This document shows positions 25,612 through 33,671 of a stretch of 64,000 nucleotides of DNA, one piece after another. The notes under the pieces are model-generated. The model saw only the letters and a program-made list of their open reading frames with translations. It was not told where the DNA came from and did not search any database. The stretch comes from Halomonas maura (GTDB lineage Bacteria > Pseudomonadota > Gammaproteobacteria > Pseudomonadales > Halomonadaceae). The translations under genes were made by a program, and so were the position numbers. Position 1 is the stretch's first letter; every line of letters begins with the position of its first letter. The DNA lies in contig NZ_JAUFPQ010000026.1 in assembly GCF_030409305.1 (NCBI RefSeq), forward strand, positions 1-64,000, in the 5' to 3' direction.

Positions 25612-28182
25612 TCACCCCGTCTCGGCCAGCAGGCGTGCCAGCACCATGCGCAGCTTGAGCGGCTTCACCGGCTTGTGCAGCAGGCCGTGGCCCCGTTCGC
25701 GCAGCAGCTGGCGGAGTTCGTGGCTATGGTTGGCGGTGATCACCACCACCGGCAGCGGGTCCCGGCGCGCGGCGTTGAGCCGTTCGGCCAGCGCCACGCC
25801 GGTGTCCCCCTCGTCCAGGTGGTAGTCGACGACCAGCACGTCCGCCGGGGCGGTGGCCGGGTCGAGCTGGGCGGCCAGCGCCGCCTCGCTCTCGGCGACC
25901 CACACCCGGCACCCCCAGCGACCCAGCAACAGGCGCATCGCCTCGCAGATGTCGGCGTCGTTGTCGACCACCCAGACGCGCCGGCCCTGCAGGGCCAGGT
26001 GGCCGCCCGGGCTTGGCGCCGGCGCCAGGGGACTGTGCGGAGCTGCCTGGCCGTAGGGCAGCAGGATACTGAACCGCGAGCCACGGCCGGCGACCGAGGC
26101 CACACCCAGCGGATGGTCGAGCATGCGGGCGATCTTGTCGGCGATGGCCAGGCCCAGCCCCAGGCCCCGGTCCTGGCGCTTGCCGACGGCGTGGGAGCGG
26201 CGGAACTCCTGGAAGATCACCCCCAGTTCGGCCTCCTCGATGCCCATGCCGGTGTCGACCACCTGGATCTCCAGGCCGTCGGGGCGATGTCGGCAACCGA
26301 GCAGGATGCGCCCCCGCTCCGTGTAGCGGACGGCGTTGGTCAGGAAGTTGCGCACCACCCGGGAGAGCAGCTGGATGTCGCTTTGGACCACGCCGTCGCA
26401 AGGCACGTAGTGCAGCGTCAGACCCTCGCTGGCGGCCACCTGACGATACTCCCGGGCCAGGCCGTCGAGAAGCTCGGCCACCGGGAAGGCGGCGACGTCC
26501 GGGGTCACCACCCCGGCGTCGAGCTTGGAGATGTCGACCAGGGTGCCGAGCAACGTCTCGACGTCCTTCAGCGAGCGGCCGATCTGCTCGATCAGCGCCT
26601 GGCCATCCGGTGTCACCTCGTGCTCGCCGAGGGCGCCCGTGAACAGGCGCGCGGCATTGAGGGGCTGCAGCAGGTCGTGGCTGACCGCCGCCAGGAACTT
26701 GGTCTTCGAGAGGTTGGCCGTCTCGGCCTCGGCCTTGGCCTCGCGCAGGCGCTGCTCGACCGCGGCGCGCTCGGCGATCTCGCCGCGCAGCTGGCTATTC
26801 ACCCGGGTCAGCTCGGTGGTGCGCTCGCGCACGCGCTGCTCGAGGTTCTGGTAGGCCTGGTGCAGTGCCTCGGCGGTCCGCCGCCGCTCGGTGATGTCGC
26901 GGATCAGCACGAAGAGCCCGAGCACCTCGCCGTGCTCGCCGACGTGGGGCACATAGGCCCGCAGCAGGACCCGTTCCTGGCCATTGGCCCCGTGCTCGGG
27001 GAACTCGAAGGACACGCTCTCCCCGGACAGCGCCCGGTCCAGGAAAGGGGCCAGTCGCGCGCAATGCTCGGCGCTGTGCAGCGCGCTGAGCTCGCCGCCG
27101 AGCAGCAGGTCCCGCGGCCAGCCGTACCACTCCTCGTAGACCCGATTGGTGAAGACGTAGCGCAGGTCGCGGTCGAGGTAGGCGATCATCGCCGGCAGTT
27201 CGTCGGTGATGGTGCGGATCCAGCGCTCGCGCTCGCGCAGCGTCTCGGCGTGGTGGATGCGCTCGGTGACATCGGTGTAGGTCAACACCTGGCCGCCGCC
27301 GGGCATGGCATGGCCACGCACCTCGACCACCCGGCCGTCGGGCAGCTGCCGCTCGCAGGGCACGGTCACGCCACGGGCGTCGCCGGCGACGATCAGCGCG
27401 CTGTCCCCGGCCAGGGTCGCCAGGGCGTGGGGCACCTCGAGGGCGGTGAGCCCGGTCAGGGTCCGGAAGCGCTGGTTGCACATCTCCAGCTGGCCTCCGG
27501 CACCGATCACCGCCACGCCCTGGGACAGGCTGTCCAGGGTGATCTGCTGCAGGCGACTCTTCTGGGCCAGGGCATGCTCGCGGCGGGCATGCTCCTGGCG
27601 CTTGAGCGCGGTGATGTCGACGTAGAGCATCACCCGACCGCCACCCCGGGTGGGCCGCTGGTGCACCTGGACCCAGCGATCGTCGTGGAGACGATAGAGG
27701 GTACGTCGGTCGCCATGGCCGAGCTGCTCGCTGAGCACCAGTCCCGAGTTCACCGCCAGGCGGCGCAGTTCCTCCATGTGCATGCCGCTCGCGATGCGGA
27801 TCCCCGCCGGTCGCCAGAACTCGGCGAAGCGGCTGTTGAAGCGCTGGATGCGCTGGTCGGCGTCGAACAGCACGAAGGCGTCGGTGATGCTCTCGATGGC
27901 GTCGACCAGGTGCTGTCCGGCGGTCTCGGCGCGTTCCCGGGCCTCGACCAGCAAGCGGTTGCTGGCCCGCAGCTCGTGCATGGCCTGGTTGAGCTCCTGG
28001 GTCCGCTCGCGCACCTGCTCGGCCAGCAGGGCGGCATGCTCGAAGGCCGCATAGGGGGCACTGCGCGGCAGGTTGCTCGCCTCGACGCGCTCGATCAGGG
28101 CCGCGTTGATGCGCTTGAGCTTGGCGACCTCGCGCTCCAGGGCCCGCTCGCGGTCGCCGCGCTCAGGATCCGCGGCGTCCAT
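25612..28182 (-). CDS. Cytosolic PAS-rich hybrid histidine kinase
   Basis: The 856-residue kinase has no membrane helix: an N-terminal coiled coil (1-90), three PAS-like domains (about 95-195, 215-310 and 325-435), a second coiled coil, HisKA with H502 (AAVSHDLLQPLN), an HATPase domain, and a C-terminal receiver with D786 (VVDYHLDEG). The SHDLLQPLNAAR form of the H box is that of the kinases linked to PQQ alcohol oxidation. It overlaps the FIST gene by 20 bases on the same strand, so the FIST protein probably feeds it the signal. ATG 28227 with GGAG is an alternative start adding 15 residues. The separate LuxR-type regulator (24866) is the probable final phosphate acceptor. Confidence 0.86.
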   Translation of the reverse strand: MDAADPERGDRERALEREVAKLKRINAALIERVEASNLPRSAPYAAFEHAALLAEQVRERTQELNQAMHELRASNRLLVEARERAETAGQHLVDAIESITDAFVLFDADQRIQRFNSRFAEFWRPAGIRIASGMHMEELRRLAVNSGLVLSEQLGHGDRRTLYRLHDDRWVQVHQRPTRGGGRVMLYVDITALKRQEHARREHALAQKSRLQQITLDSLSQGVAVIGAGGQLEMCNQRFRTLTGLTALEVPHALATLAGDSALIVAGDARGVTVPCERQLPDGRVVEVRGHAMPGGGQVLTYTDVTERIHHAETLRERERWIRTITDELPAMIAYLDRDLRYVFTNRVYEEWYGWPRDLLLGGELSALHSAEHCARLAPFLDRALSGESVSFEFPEHGANGQERVLLRAYVPHVGEHGEVLGLFVLIRDITERRRTAEALHQAYQNLEQRVRERTTELTRVNSQLRGEIAERAAVEQRLREAKAEAETANLSKTKFLAAVSHDLLQPLNAARLFTGALGEHEVTPDGQALIEQIGRSLKDVETLLGTLVDISKLDAGVVTPDVAAFPVAELLDGLAREYRQVAASEGLTLHYVPCDGVVQSDIQLLSRVVRNFLTNAVRYTERGRILLGCRHRPDGLEIQVVDTGMGIEEAELGVIFQEFRRSHAVGKRQDRGLGLGLAIADKIARMLDHPLGVASVAGRGSRFSILLPYGQAAPHSPLAPAPSPGGHLALQGRRVWVVDNDADICEAMRLLLGRWGCRVWVAESEAALAAQLDPATAPADVLVVDYHLDEGDTGVALAERLNAARRDPLPVVVITANHSHELRQLLRERGHGLLHKPVKPLKLRMVLARLLAETG

Positions 28183-29353
28183 GACCGATGGCGACCCCGG
28201 TGAAGGTCTGGTTGAGGTGCAGGCCATTGCATTGCTCTCCGTAGGTATTGAAGCCCACCACGTGATAGCGGCTCAGCAGCCGGGAGGCGGCCTCGCCGAG
28301 CCCGTCCAGGTCGATCTCCAGGCGGCGCAGGAAGCAGTCGCAGCCGATGACCAGCAGCGGTGGTCCCAGGCGCGCGACGATATCGTCGAGCACGCGCTGG
28401 AGGTCGTCGAGCAGCGGCGCGGCGGCCATGGCGGTGAGCACGATGCCGTTCTCCACCGCACAGTAGAAGCTCAGGCTGAGATCGTCGTTGACCCGCTGGA
28501 TGGAGCGCACGTAGGTCTGGTCGTGCAGGCGCACGGCCAGCGGATGGCGGGCGAAGACCTCCTCGCCGAGTGCCTCCACCGCACAGCCCACCAGCCGGGC
28601 GTACTCCTCGGCGGCGGGTTCGGCGTTGAGCTCGATCACCCGACGTTGCTCAGGGTCGGCGGCGGTCACCACCAGCTTGTCGGCGAGCGGCCGCAGGTGA
28701 TGGGTGGTGAACACCTCGAAGTCGAGCACGCTGTTGACCATCACCACCACCGCCGCTCCGCTGCGAAAGCGGCCCTCGCCGTAGACATGGGTGCCGGCGA
28801 GGCGATTGTCGTCGCCGGCGCTGCCGCCGAAATGGGGAATACTGCCGAGGGCGGCATTGAGGGTCGCCAGCACCCGCTCCTCGCTGGCCGAAAGGCCGTC
28901 GAGCAGGGTCAGGGCGAAGGTATGGCCCTTGATCGGGGCGATGCCCGCCTGACGACAGCGGTCGAGCAGCCGATCGCTCAGGCGCTGGGCCGCGAGCAAC
29001 GAGACGCCGTCGAGATCCTCGATCAGCGCATGGGCGAAGGCGAAGTAGCGATGATCGAAGCCGATGGCGGTGATGCCGCCGCGGCCATAGCCGGCCTCGC
29101 CGATCTCGCCGGCGGTGGTGCAACCACACAGCGAGACGCCGCCGAAGTGCTCCTCCAGGGCGCGCCCCAGGGCCTCGAGATCGTATTCCGCGGAACAGAA
29201 GAACAGCACCCCGCCGAGGCAGGGATGCAGCAGGCGGCTGGCCAGGTCCTGGGCGGCCATGTCGGGCTCCCGGGACAGCGACTGGGCGACCAGGACGGGG
29301 GCGTCCCCGGGGGGGGCGCCGGCGGGAGACAAGGGTGACGGGTCGATCTCCAT
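28163..29353 (-). CDS. FIST-domain signal sensor protein
   Basis: The 396-residue soluble protein has FIST-N (about 40-215: GGVLFFCSAEYDLEALGRALEEHFGG, CGCTTAGEIGEAGYGRGGITAIGF) and FIST-C (about 225-375: TYVRSIQRVNDDLSLSFYCAVENG, CDCFLRR, GFNTYGEQCNGLHLNQTFTGVAIG) domains. FIST proteins bind small ligands and pass signals to kinases or chemoreceptors; related NosP proteins bind haem and nitric oxide. It overlaps the hybrid kinase gene by 20 bases and probably forms a sensor pair with it. Ligand unknown. The start at 29353 lacks a good ribosome-binding site. Two 12-base direct repeats lie 63-106 bases upstream. Confidence 0.85.
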   Translation of the reverse strand: MEIDPSPLSPAGAPPGDAPVLVAQSLSREPDMAAQDLASRLLHPCLGGVLFFCSAEYDLEALGRALEEHFGGVSLCGCTTAGEIGEAGYGRGGITAIGFDHRYFAFAHALIEDLDGVSLLAAQRLSDRLLDRCRQAGIAPIKGHTFALTLLDGLSASEERVLATLNAALGSIPHFGGSAGDDNRLAGTHVYGEGRFRSGAAVVVMVNSVLDFEVFTTHHLRPLADKLVVTAADPEQRRVIELNAEPAAEEYARLVGCAVEALGEEVFARHPLAVRLHDQTYVRSIQRVNDDLSLSFYCAVENGIVLTAMAAAPLLDDLQRVLDDIVARLGPPLLVIGCDCFLRRLEIDLDGLGEAASRLLSRYHVVGFNTYGEQCNGLHLNQTFTGVAIGHGRRGS

Positions 29354-29411
29354 GCGGGGTCACTCATCGGCAAGGGCGGCCCCTCCAGTCTAGAGAGAAG
29401 TGCCGCGGCGA

Positions 29412-29459
29412 GGTATGCGACTTGGGTGCCGGCTGCGACGCCAGGCGTGCGACTTGGGT
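29412..29459. repeat. Two direct repeats upstream of the FIST-kinase operon
   Basis: TGCGACTTGGGT occurs twice, exactly, at 29416-29427 and 29448-29459, 32 bases apart (about three helical turns, so on the same DNA face). Extended forms are GGTATGCGACTTGGGT (29412) and GGCGTGCGACTTGGGT (29444). The first ten bases recur at 20834 upstream of pedF. This looks like a double operator for an activator of the island. Confidence 0.5.
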
Positions 29460-29484
29460 AGTAGCCGCATCGATCCGGCGCCCC

Positions 29485-30801
29485 TCAGGACCCGGCCGAC
29501 AACCTCACCAGGGTCCCCACCTCGCGGCCGGGCTCACCCAGCGGCTGGCGCTCCTGGCTGGCCAGCCACGCCGGCGGCGCCTGGGGCGCCCCCGACGCGC
29601 CCCGGTCCAGGGCCGACACGCGGGTCTGGGGCGTCAGCGCCATGTCGGCGTCCAGGCGTCTCAGGGCCTCATGGGCCGGGGTGTTGGCCTTGACCAGCCG
29701 CCCGCGACGATCGAAGGCCAGCAGGCCCTCGCCCGACCAGCGGCGGAAGGCAGCCCGGCTCGCCTCGATCACCCGTTCACGGCTCTGGAAGTAATTGGCC
29801 ATCAGGTTGGCCTCGATCATCCGGGCGGCCGACATCGCGAAGTCCAGGGCATGGGGCCGGTAGTTCTGGGTGCGGCCCGTGAGGTCGATCACCCCCAGCA
29901 CCCGGCCATCGTGGGGATCACGGATCACATCGGCCGAGCAGGTATAGGGCTTGATGCCGGTGCAGAAGTGCTCGGCCCCGTAAAGCTGTACCGGCTCGGC
30001 GGCGGTCAGGGCCGTGCCGATGGCGTTGGTGCCCACGTCGCGTTCCGACCAGAGCCCGCCCGCCATCAGGTTGACCGTCTCGGCCTGGCGTCGGGCGCGA
30101 TGGTCCCCGGCCACCTCCAGGACGAGCCCCTCGGGATCGGCCAGCAGCACCAGGCTGTCCTCCTCGAACAGCAGCTCACCGGCCCGCGACAGGACCGGTT
30201 GCGCGGCCTCACGGAGGTCTGCCTGGCGATCCCGATGCCGATCGAGCGCCTCCTCGTCGGCCACCAGCGGCGCATGGCGCCGCTCCGGGTTGACCCGGCA
30301 GGCGTGACAGCGCTGCCAGGAGGCCCCGACGACAGGGCGGAGCTCGTCCGCCGCCACCACCCGGTCCTCGACGAAGCGCTCCCATAGCGACAGCAGGCGG
30401 TGGTGATCCCGGGGATTGCTGAAGCGATCGGCGGAATCCTCGGGCGGTGCCGTGGCCATGGCCGCCTGCTGGCGGGTGAAGAACTGGCCGTGACGCACGA
30501 AACCCGCCACGATCCCCGGCTTGATGGCCTCGACCCGGCCATTGGCCAGGCGCGAGACCACCAGGTCATCGGGCAGGCCATCGAGCACGTGCATCGGGGC
30601 CTCCAGGCCGCTGGCGAACCGGGAGGGGTGCACGCGGCCGGTGTCCATGTCATAGAAGGCGGGGCGGAACCCCTGTGAACGGTTGCCCTCGCTGACCCCG
30701 CCGCTGCCGCGGAAGGTCGCGTTCTGCTCTCGTAGGGCCGTCAATGTCAGCTCGGCCAGCGTCCCGCTGGGCGAGAAGGGGGGAGGAAACTGGATTGCCA
30801 T
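29485..30801 (-). CDS. AcoR-like GAF/PAS protein lacking AAA+ and DNA-binding domains, with N-terminal fusion
   Basis: This 438-residue soluble protein has three parts. Residues 40-115 (GFRPAFYDMDTGRVHPSRFASG, HVLDGLPDDLVV, GFVRHGQFFTR) look like a small stand-alone conserved protein family of unknown function. Residues 130-335 are the typical sensory half of AcoR-type sigma-54 activators (SWQRCHACRVNPE, then a GAF domain with WSERDVGTNAIGTAL, EHFC, IRDPHDGRVLGVIDLTG). Residues 345-438 form a PAS-like tail. The frame then stops (29485), and only 131 bases separate it from the FIST gene, so the AAA+ ATPase and Fis-type helix-turn-helix are absent rather than frameshifted. It cannot activate sigma-54 transcription itself and may be a ligand-binding partner. 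GGAG precedes ATG 30801. Confidence 0.75.
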   Translation of the reverse strand: MAIQFPPPFSPSGTLAELTLTALREQNATFRGSGGVSEGNRSQGFRPAFYDMDTGRVHPSRFASGLEAPMHVLDGLPDDLVVSRLANGRVEAIKPGIVAGFVRHGQFFTRQQAAMATAPPEDSADRFSNPRDHHRLLSLWERFVEDRVVAADELRPVVGASWQRCHACRVNPERRHAPLVADEEALDRHRDRQADLREAAQPVLSRAGELLFEEDSLVLLADPEGLVLEVAGDHRARRQAETVNLMAGGLWSERDVGTNAIGTALTAAEPVQLYGAEHFCTGIKPYTCSADVIRDPHDGRVLGVIDLTGRTQNYRPHALDFAMSAARMIEANLMANYFQSRERVIEASRAAFRRWSGEGLLAFDRRGRLVKANTPAHEALRRLDADMALTPQTRVSALDRGASGAPQAPPAWLASQERQPLGEPGREVGTLVRLSAGS

Positions 30802-31250
30802 GGCCTGCTCCGCTCACAATGACCTGCACATCGGTGCCAGCCGTAGAAGCACCCCGCTCGAGCACCGGGTCGCGTAGACGCTCCGCCTTGCCCACTGATA
30901 AGCGGGACTCCCAGCCTGCGTCGGGTACCCACCTACGCTGGCCCTTGTTGCCCTACGCTTTGTCTGAAAACTGCCTGCGCTCGCCCATCCGGCGTTAAAA
31001 ATCGGCTAAAAGTACTCATTTACACCGCGTAAACTCCGTCTTTTCTCCGATTTTTGCCTTGTCTGGCCATCGCTCGTCGACGTTTCAGACAAAGCTTAGG
31101 CTAGGCTCCACGGCCAGCCTTGAGTTTACCGCTTCTCCGGCCCCGGCCAAGCATCAAAAACCCAAAACAGCGCCATCACATTGCCGGTCATCGCGCTCCG
31201 GCCGTCTCAACCGAGCCGCTACGCCTGCGGCGTGCCTCGCCGCCTGGCGG
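30802..31250. other. 449-base intergenic region between pqqF and the GAF protein gene
   Basis: This is one of two gene-free stretches over 300 bases in the island. It is clearly AT-richer than its surroundings between about 30955 and 31095. It contains the nested palindrome described at 30952-31100 and probably the promoter of the minus-strand GAF protein gene. No convincing small open frame with a ribosome-binding site, no tRNA and no sigma-54 (GG-N10-GC) element with correct context was found. The rest (31101-31250) has ordinary composition. Confidence 0.6.
30952..31100. repeat. 149-base nested, co-centred imperfect palindrome
   Basis: The outer arms CCTACGCTTTGTCTGAAA (30952-30969) and TTTCAGACAAAGCTTAGG (31083-31100) are complementary in 17 of 18 positions. 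Inside them AAAAATCGG (30997-31005) pairs with CCGATTTTT (31047-31055), AAAAG (31008-31012) with CTTTT (31040-31044), and TTTAC (31019-31023) with GTAAA (31029-31033). All four arm pairs share the same centre, base 31026. This is compatible with a decayed miniature inverted-repeat element, or with a set of paired operators around a promoter. No target duplication is visible. Confidence 0.6.
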
Positions 31251-33671
31251 TTACCGACGCGGCAGGTCATCCGTCGAACTCGAACCCGCCCGCCCGACCC
31301 ACCACCAGCGCCGGCTCAGGCGGCCGTCGAGGAGCGCCTCGGCGCGGGTCTCGAGCCCCGCCGCGTCGAGTCGTGCCAATGCGGCGCGGGTCGCCTCGCC
31401 GGGAGGGGCGGGATCGTCCCGGCGCAGCGCCTGCCAGCGGGCCAGCCAGGCCTCGACGGGGGACTCCGGCAGGCCGCACTGCCCCGCCAGGGCCCGGCGT
31501 CGACGCTCGAAGCTCGCGCCATCGAGGGTTGCCAGGCGCCGTCCCTGGTCGGCGAGGAAGGCCGCGACGGCCGCCTGCAGCCGGTCAACGCCGGCGTACG
31601 GCGATTGCACCACGTAGCCCAGCCTCGGGCGTCCCGCCGCCTCGCGGTAGCGCACCGCCGCCACATAGCCGAGGCCGCGCCGCCGGCGCATCTCGTCGTG
31701 GAAGGGACCATCATGGCACAGCGCCAGCAGGCGCAGGTAGAGACGCTCGCGTGGATCGTCGTCGCCCTCGACCTGCAGCATCACCGCCGCCTGGCCACTG
31801 CCGGACGAGTGCTCAAGCAGGTCGGGAGGATGGGGTGTCCCGACAGCCGATGACGTCGACGGCAACGCCTCGGCCAGGCGCGCCACCATGGCTCCGGCCT
31901 CCTCGGCCGACAGGCCATCGACCCAGGCACAGGCCGCCAGGGGCGCCCCCGCGTCGGCCGGTGTCTGCTCGAGACGGGCCAGTAACCGCTGGGCGAGCAG
32001 GCCCGCCCGCTCAGGCGCCTCCCGCCCTCCGAGCTTGCGGGGCCAGGCCGCCAGGGCGCGTCCCGCCACCCACTCCAGCTGCGACGGTGCACCGGCGAGC
32101 GCCACCCAGTCACCCCGGGCATCCGCCTGGAACTCGCAGCGTATGCCGCGCCACGCCGCGCCCTGGGTCAACGCCAGGGTCCGCCGCCGCCACTCCGCCA
32201 AGCGTGATGCCCGGTGGTGGGCGGCGGCGGGCCAGCCCAGGCACAGCGTGGCGGCGAGCCCCGCCGGTGCGCCGCCCCACCAGGTGACCGGCGCGTCCGC
32301 TGCCACCAGCCGACGTGGCGAGGCGCCGATGGCCGGTGCCGGAGCTGACGGGGCGGGGGCCTCCGGCGGCGGGGCCGGTGCCGGGGGGAGCGCCGCCGGT
32401 GTCGCGGACAGCGGACCCTCGCGGCGGTAGCGCGTGCCGGTCACGGGGACCCGGGCCTCACCAGCGGCCAGGCTATCGACCGCCGCCAGCCACCGACAGC
32501 GCCGGGGCGCCAGCCAGCTCGACAGGGGGCGGCCATCGGCCACTGCCGCCCCACGGGCGGCGTGGCGGCAGGCGGCACGCACCCGCTCGCGGGACCAGGT
32601 CTCGAGGTCGAGCGGCGCCTGCGTCGCCGCGGGCAGGGTGTCGACGCGGCCAGCCAGCTCGGCCACCACCCCGGCACAGCTGACGAGCACGGCATCCCGC
32701 TCGGACGGGTCGGCATCCTCGAGGGTCAACCGCAGGGACAGGCCGTCGCCGCCCCCGGCGATCGCGGGACTCGCGGCGAGCGCCGACAGTCGGTGCCTGG
32801 CGGCGAGGCTCGCCGCCAGGCGCCCGTCGGTCAGCGCCGCGGCGACGCGCCCAAGGGCGTCATGCCGGCGGCGGGCCGCCCCGAGGTGCAACGGCCAGGT
32901 CAGCTCCAGGTCGCCACCGCCGGCCGGCGAGATCCAGCGCACGCCGGCGGGCGCCCCCCACCAGGGGGAGGAGGCCCGTGGTGTGCCACCGCCCGGGAGG
33001 CGCGCGACCAGCGTCTCGACCCGGGCGCGCTGCTCGGCGAGGGAGTGTGGGGCCAACACGGCCAGGCTCATGGTCCCGGCCCGGAAGTGACGACGGTGCA
33101 AGGCGAGAAGTGCCCGCCGCAGGGTCGCCGGGGACGCCGACAGCGTCGCCGCATTGCCGGCATGGCAACCGCGGGCCGGATGCCCCCGGCGGCACAGCCG
33201 CGACAGTGCCGCCAGGCGGTGCAGCGCCGGGTCGGCCAGGCGGGCATGGAACTCGGCGTCGATCACGGCCACCTCGCGGGCGACCGCCTCGGCCGTGAAG
33301 CGCGGCTCGGCGACCAGCGTCACCAGGCGCGAGAGCCCCGCAGCGAGCGCCTCGGGGGGCAGCGTCAGGTGGAAGTCGGTGACCCGGTCATCGGTACGCG
33401 CATTGTAGCTTCCGCCCTCGGCCGCGACCCAGTCAGCGAACGATGGGGCATCGCCCGGCCCGAGGAAGAGGGCATGCTCGAGGAGATGGGCGAGCCCGGG
33501 GTAGCGATCGGGCTCGTCCAGATAGCCGGCCCCGACGCCGAGGGCCAGCCGCACCCGCTGTGCCCCGGGGACCTCGGCCAGCCAGACCGCCAGGCCGCCG
33601 GCCAGCCGGCCCTCGGCCACCCGACTGCCCGGCGGCAAGCCGTCGGCGGCCGCCTCACGCCAGCGGGTCAT
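31251..33671 (-). CDS. pqqF: PqqF-like M16 zinc peptidase
   Basis: The 806-residue pitrilysin-type peptidase has the inverted zinc motif H62-L-L-E65-H66 in GLAHLLEHALFLG and downstream glutamates E133 and E140 (REVAVIDAEFHAR), one of which is the third ligand. The second, inactive half is present (GLGYVAAVRYREAAGRPRLGYVVQS). In PQQ synthesis PqqF, with a partner, excises the cross-linked Glu-Tyr from PqqA. The protein is unusually rich in Ala, Arg and Pro between residues 400 and 450, a likely linker. The start overlaps the end of ercS by 17 bases, so it is the last gene of the long pqq-erc run. In Pseudomonas pqqF is often unlinked from pqqA. Confidence 0.85.
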   Translation of the reverse strand: MTRWREAAADGLPPGSRVAEGRLAGGLAVWLAEVPGAQRVRLALGVGAGYLDEPDRYPGLAHLLEHALFLGPGDAPSFADWVAAEGGSYNARTDDRVTDFHLTLPPEALAAGLSRLVTLVAEPRFTAEAVAREVAVIDAEFHARLADPALHRLAALSRLCRRGHPARGCHAGNAATLSASPATLRRALLALHRRHFRAGTMSLAVLAPHSLAEQRARVETLVARLPGGGTPRASSPWWGAPAGVRWISPAGGGDLELTWPLHLGAARRRHDALGRVAAALTDGRLAASLAARHRLSALAASPAIAGGGDGLSLRLTLEDADPSERDAVLVSCAGVVAELAGRVDTLPAATQAPLDLETWSRERVRAACRHAARGAAVADGRPLSSWLAPRRCRWLAAVDSLAAGEARVPVTGTRYRREGPLSATPAALPPAPAPPPEAPAPSAPAPAIGASPRRLVAADAPVTWWGGAPAGLAATLCLGWPAAAHHRASRLAEWRRRTLALTQGAAWRGIRCEFQADARGDWVALAGAPSQLEWVAGRALAAWPRKLGGREAPERAGLLAQRLLARLEQTPADAGAPLAACAWVDGLSAEEAGAMVARLAEALPSTSSAVGTPHPPDLLEHSSGSGQAAVMLQVEGDDDPRERLYLRLLALCHDGPFHDEMRRRRGLGYVAAVRYREAAGRPRLGYVVQSPYAGVDRLQAAVAAFLADQGRRLATLDGASFERRRRALAGQCGLPESPVEAWLARWQALRRDDPAPPGEATRAALARLDAAGLETRAEALLDGRLSRRWWWVGRAGSSSTDDLPRR

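Noticed and set aside
29485..30801. Frameshift pseudogene of an AcoR activator
   Set aside because: No AAA+ or Fis-type remnant is found in any frame in the 131 bases before the FIST gene, and the frame has an intact start, ribosome-binding site and normal codon use, so it is a shortened protein rather than a broken one.
30952..31100. Sigma-54 promoter in the palindrome upstream of the AcoR-like gene
   Set aside because: I looked for the GG-N10-GC core with TGGCAC/TTGC context on both strands and found no good match; the protein also lacks the AAA+ domain.
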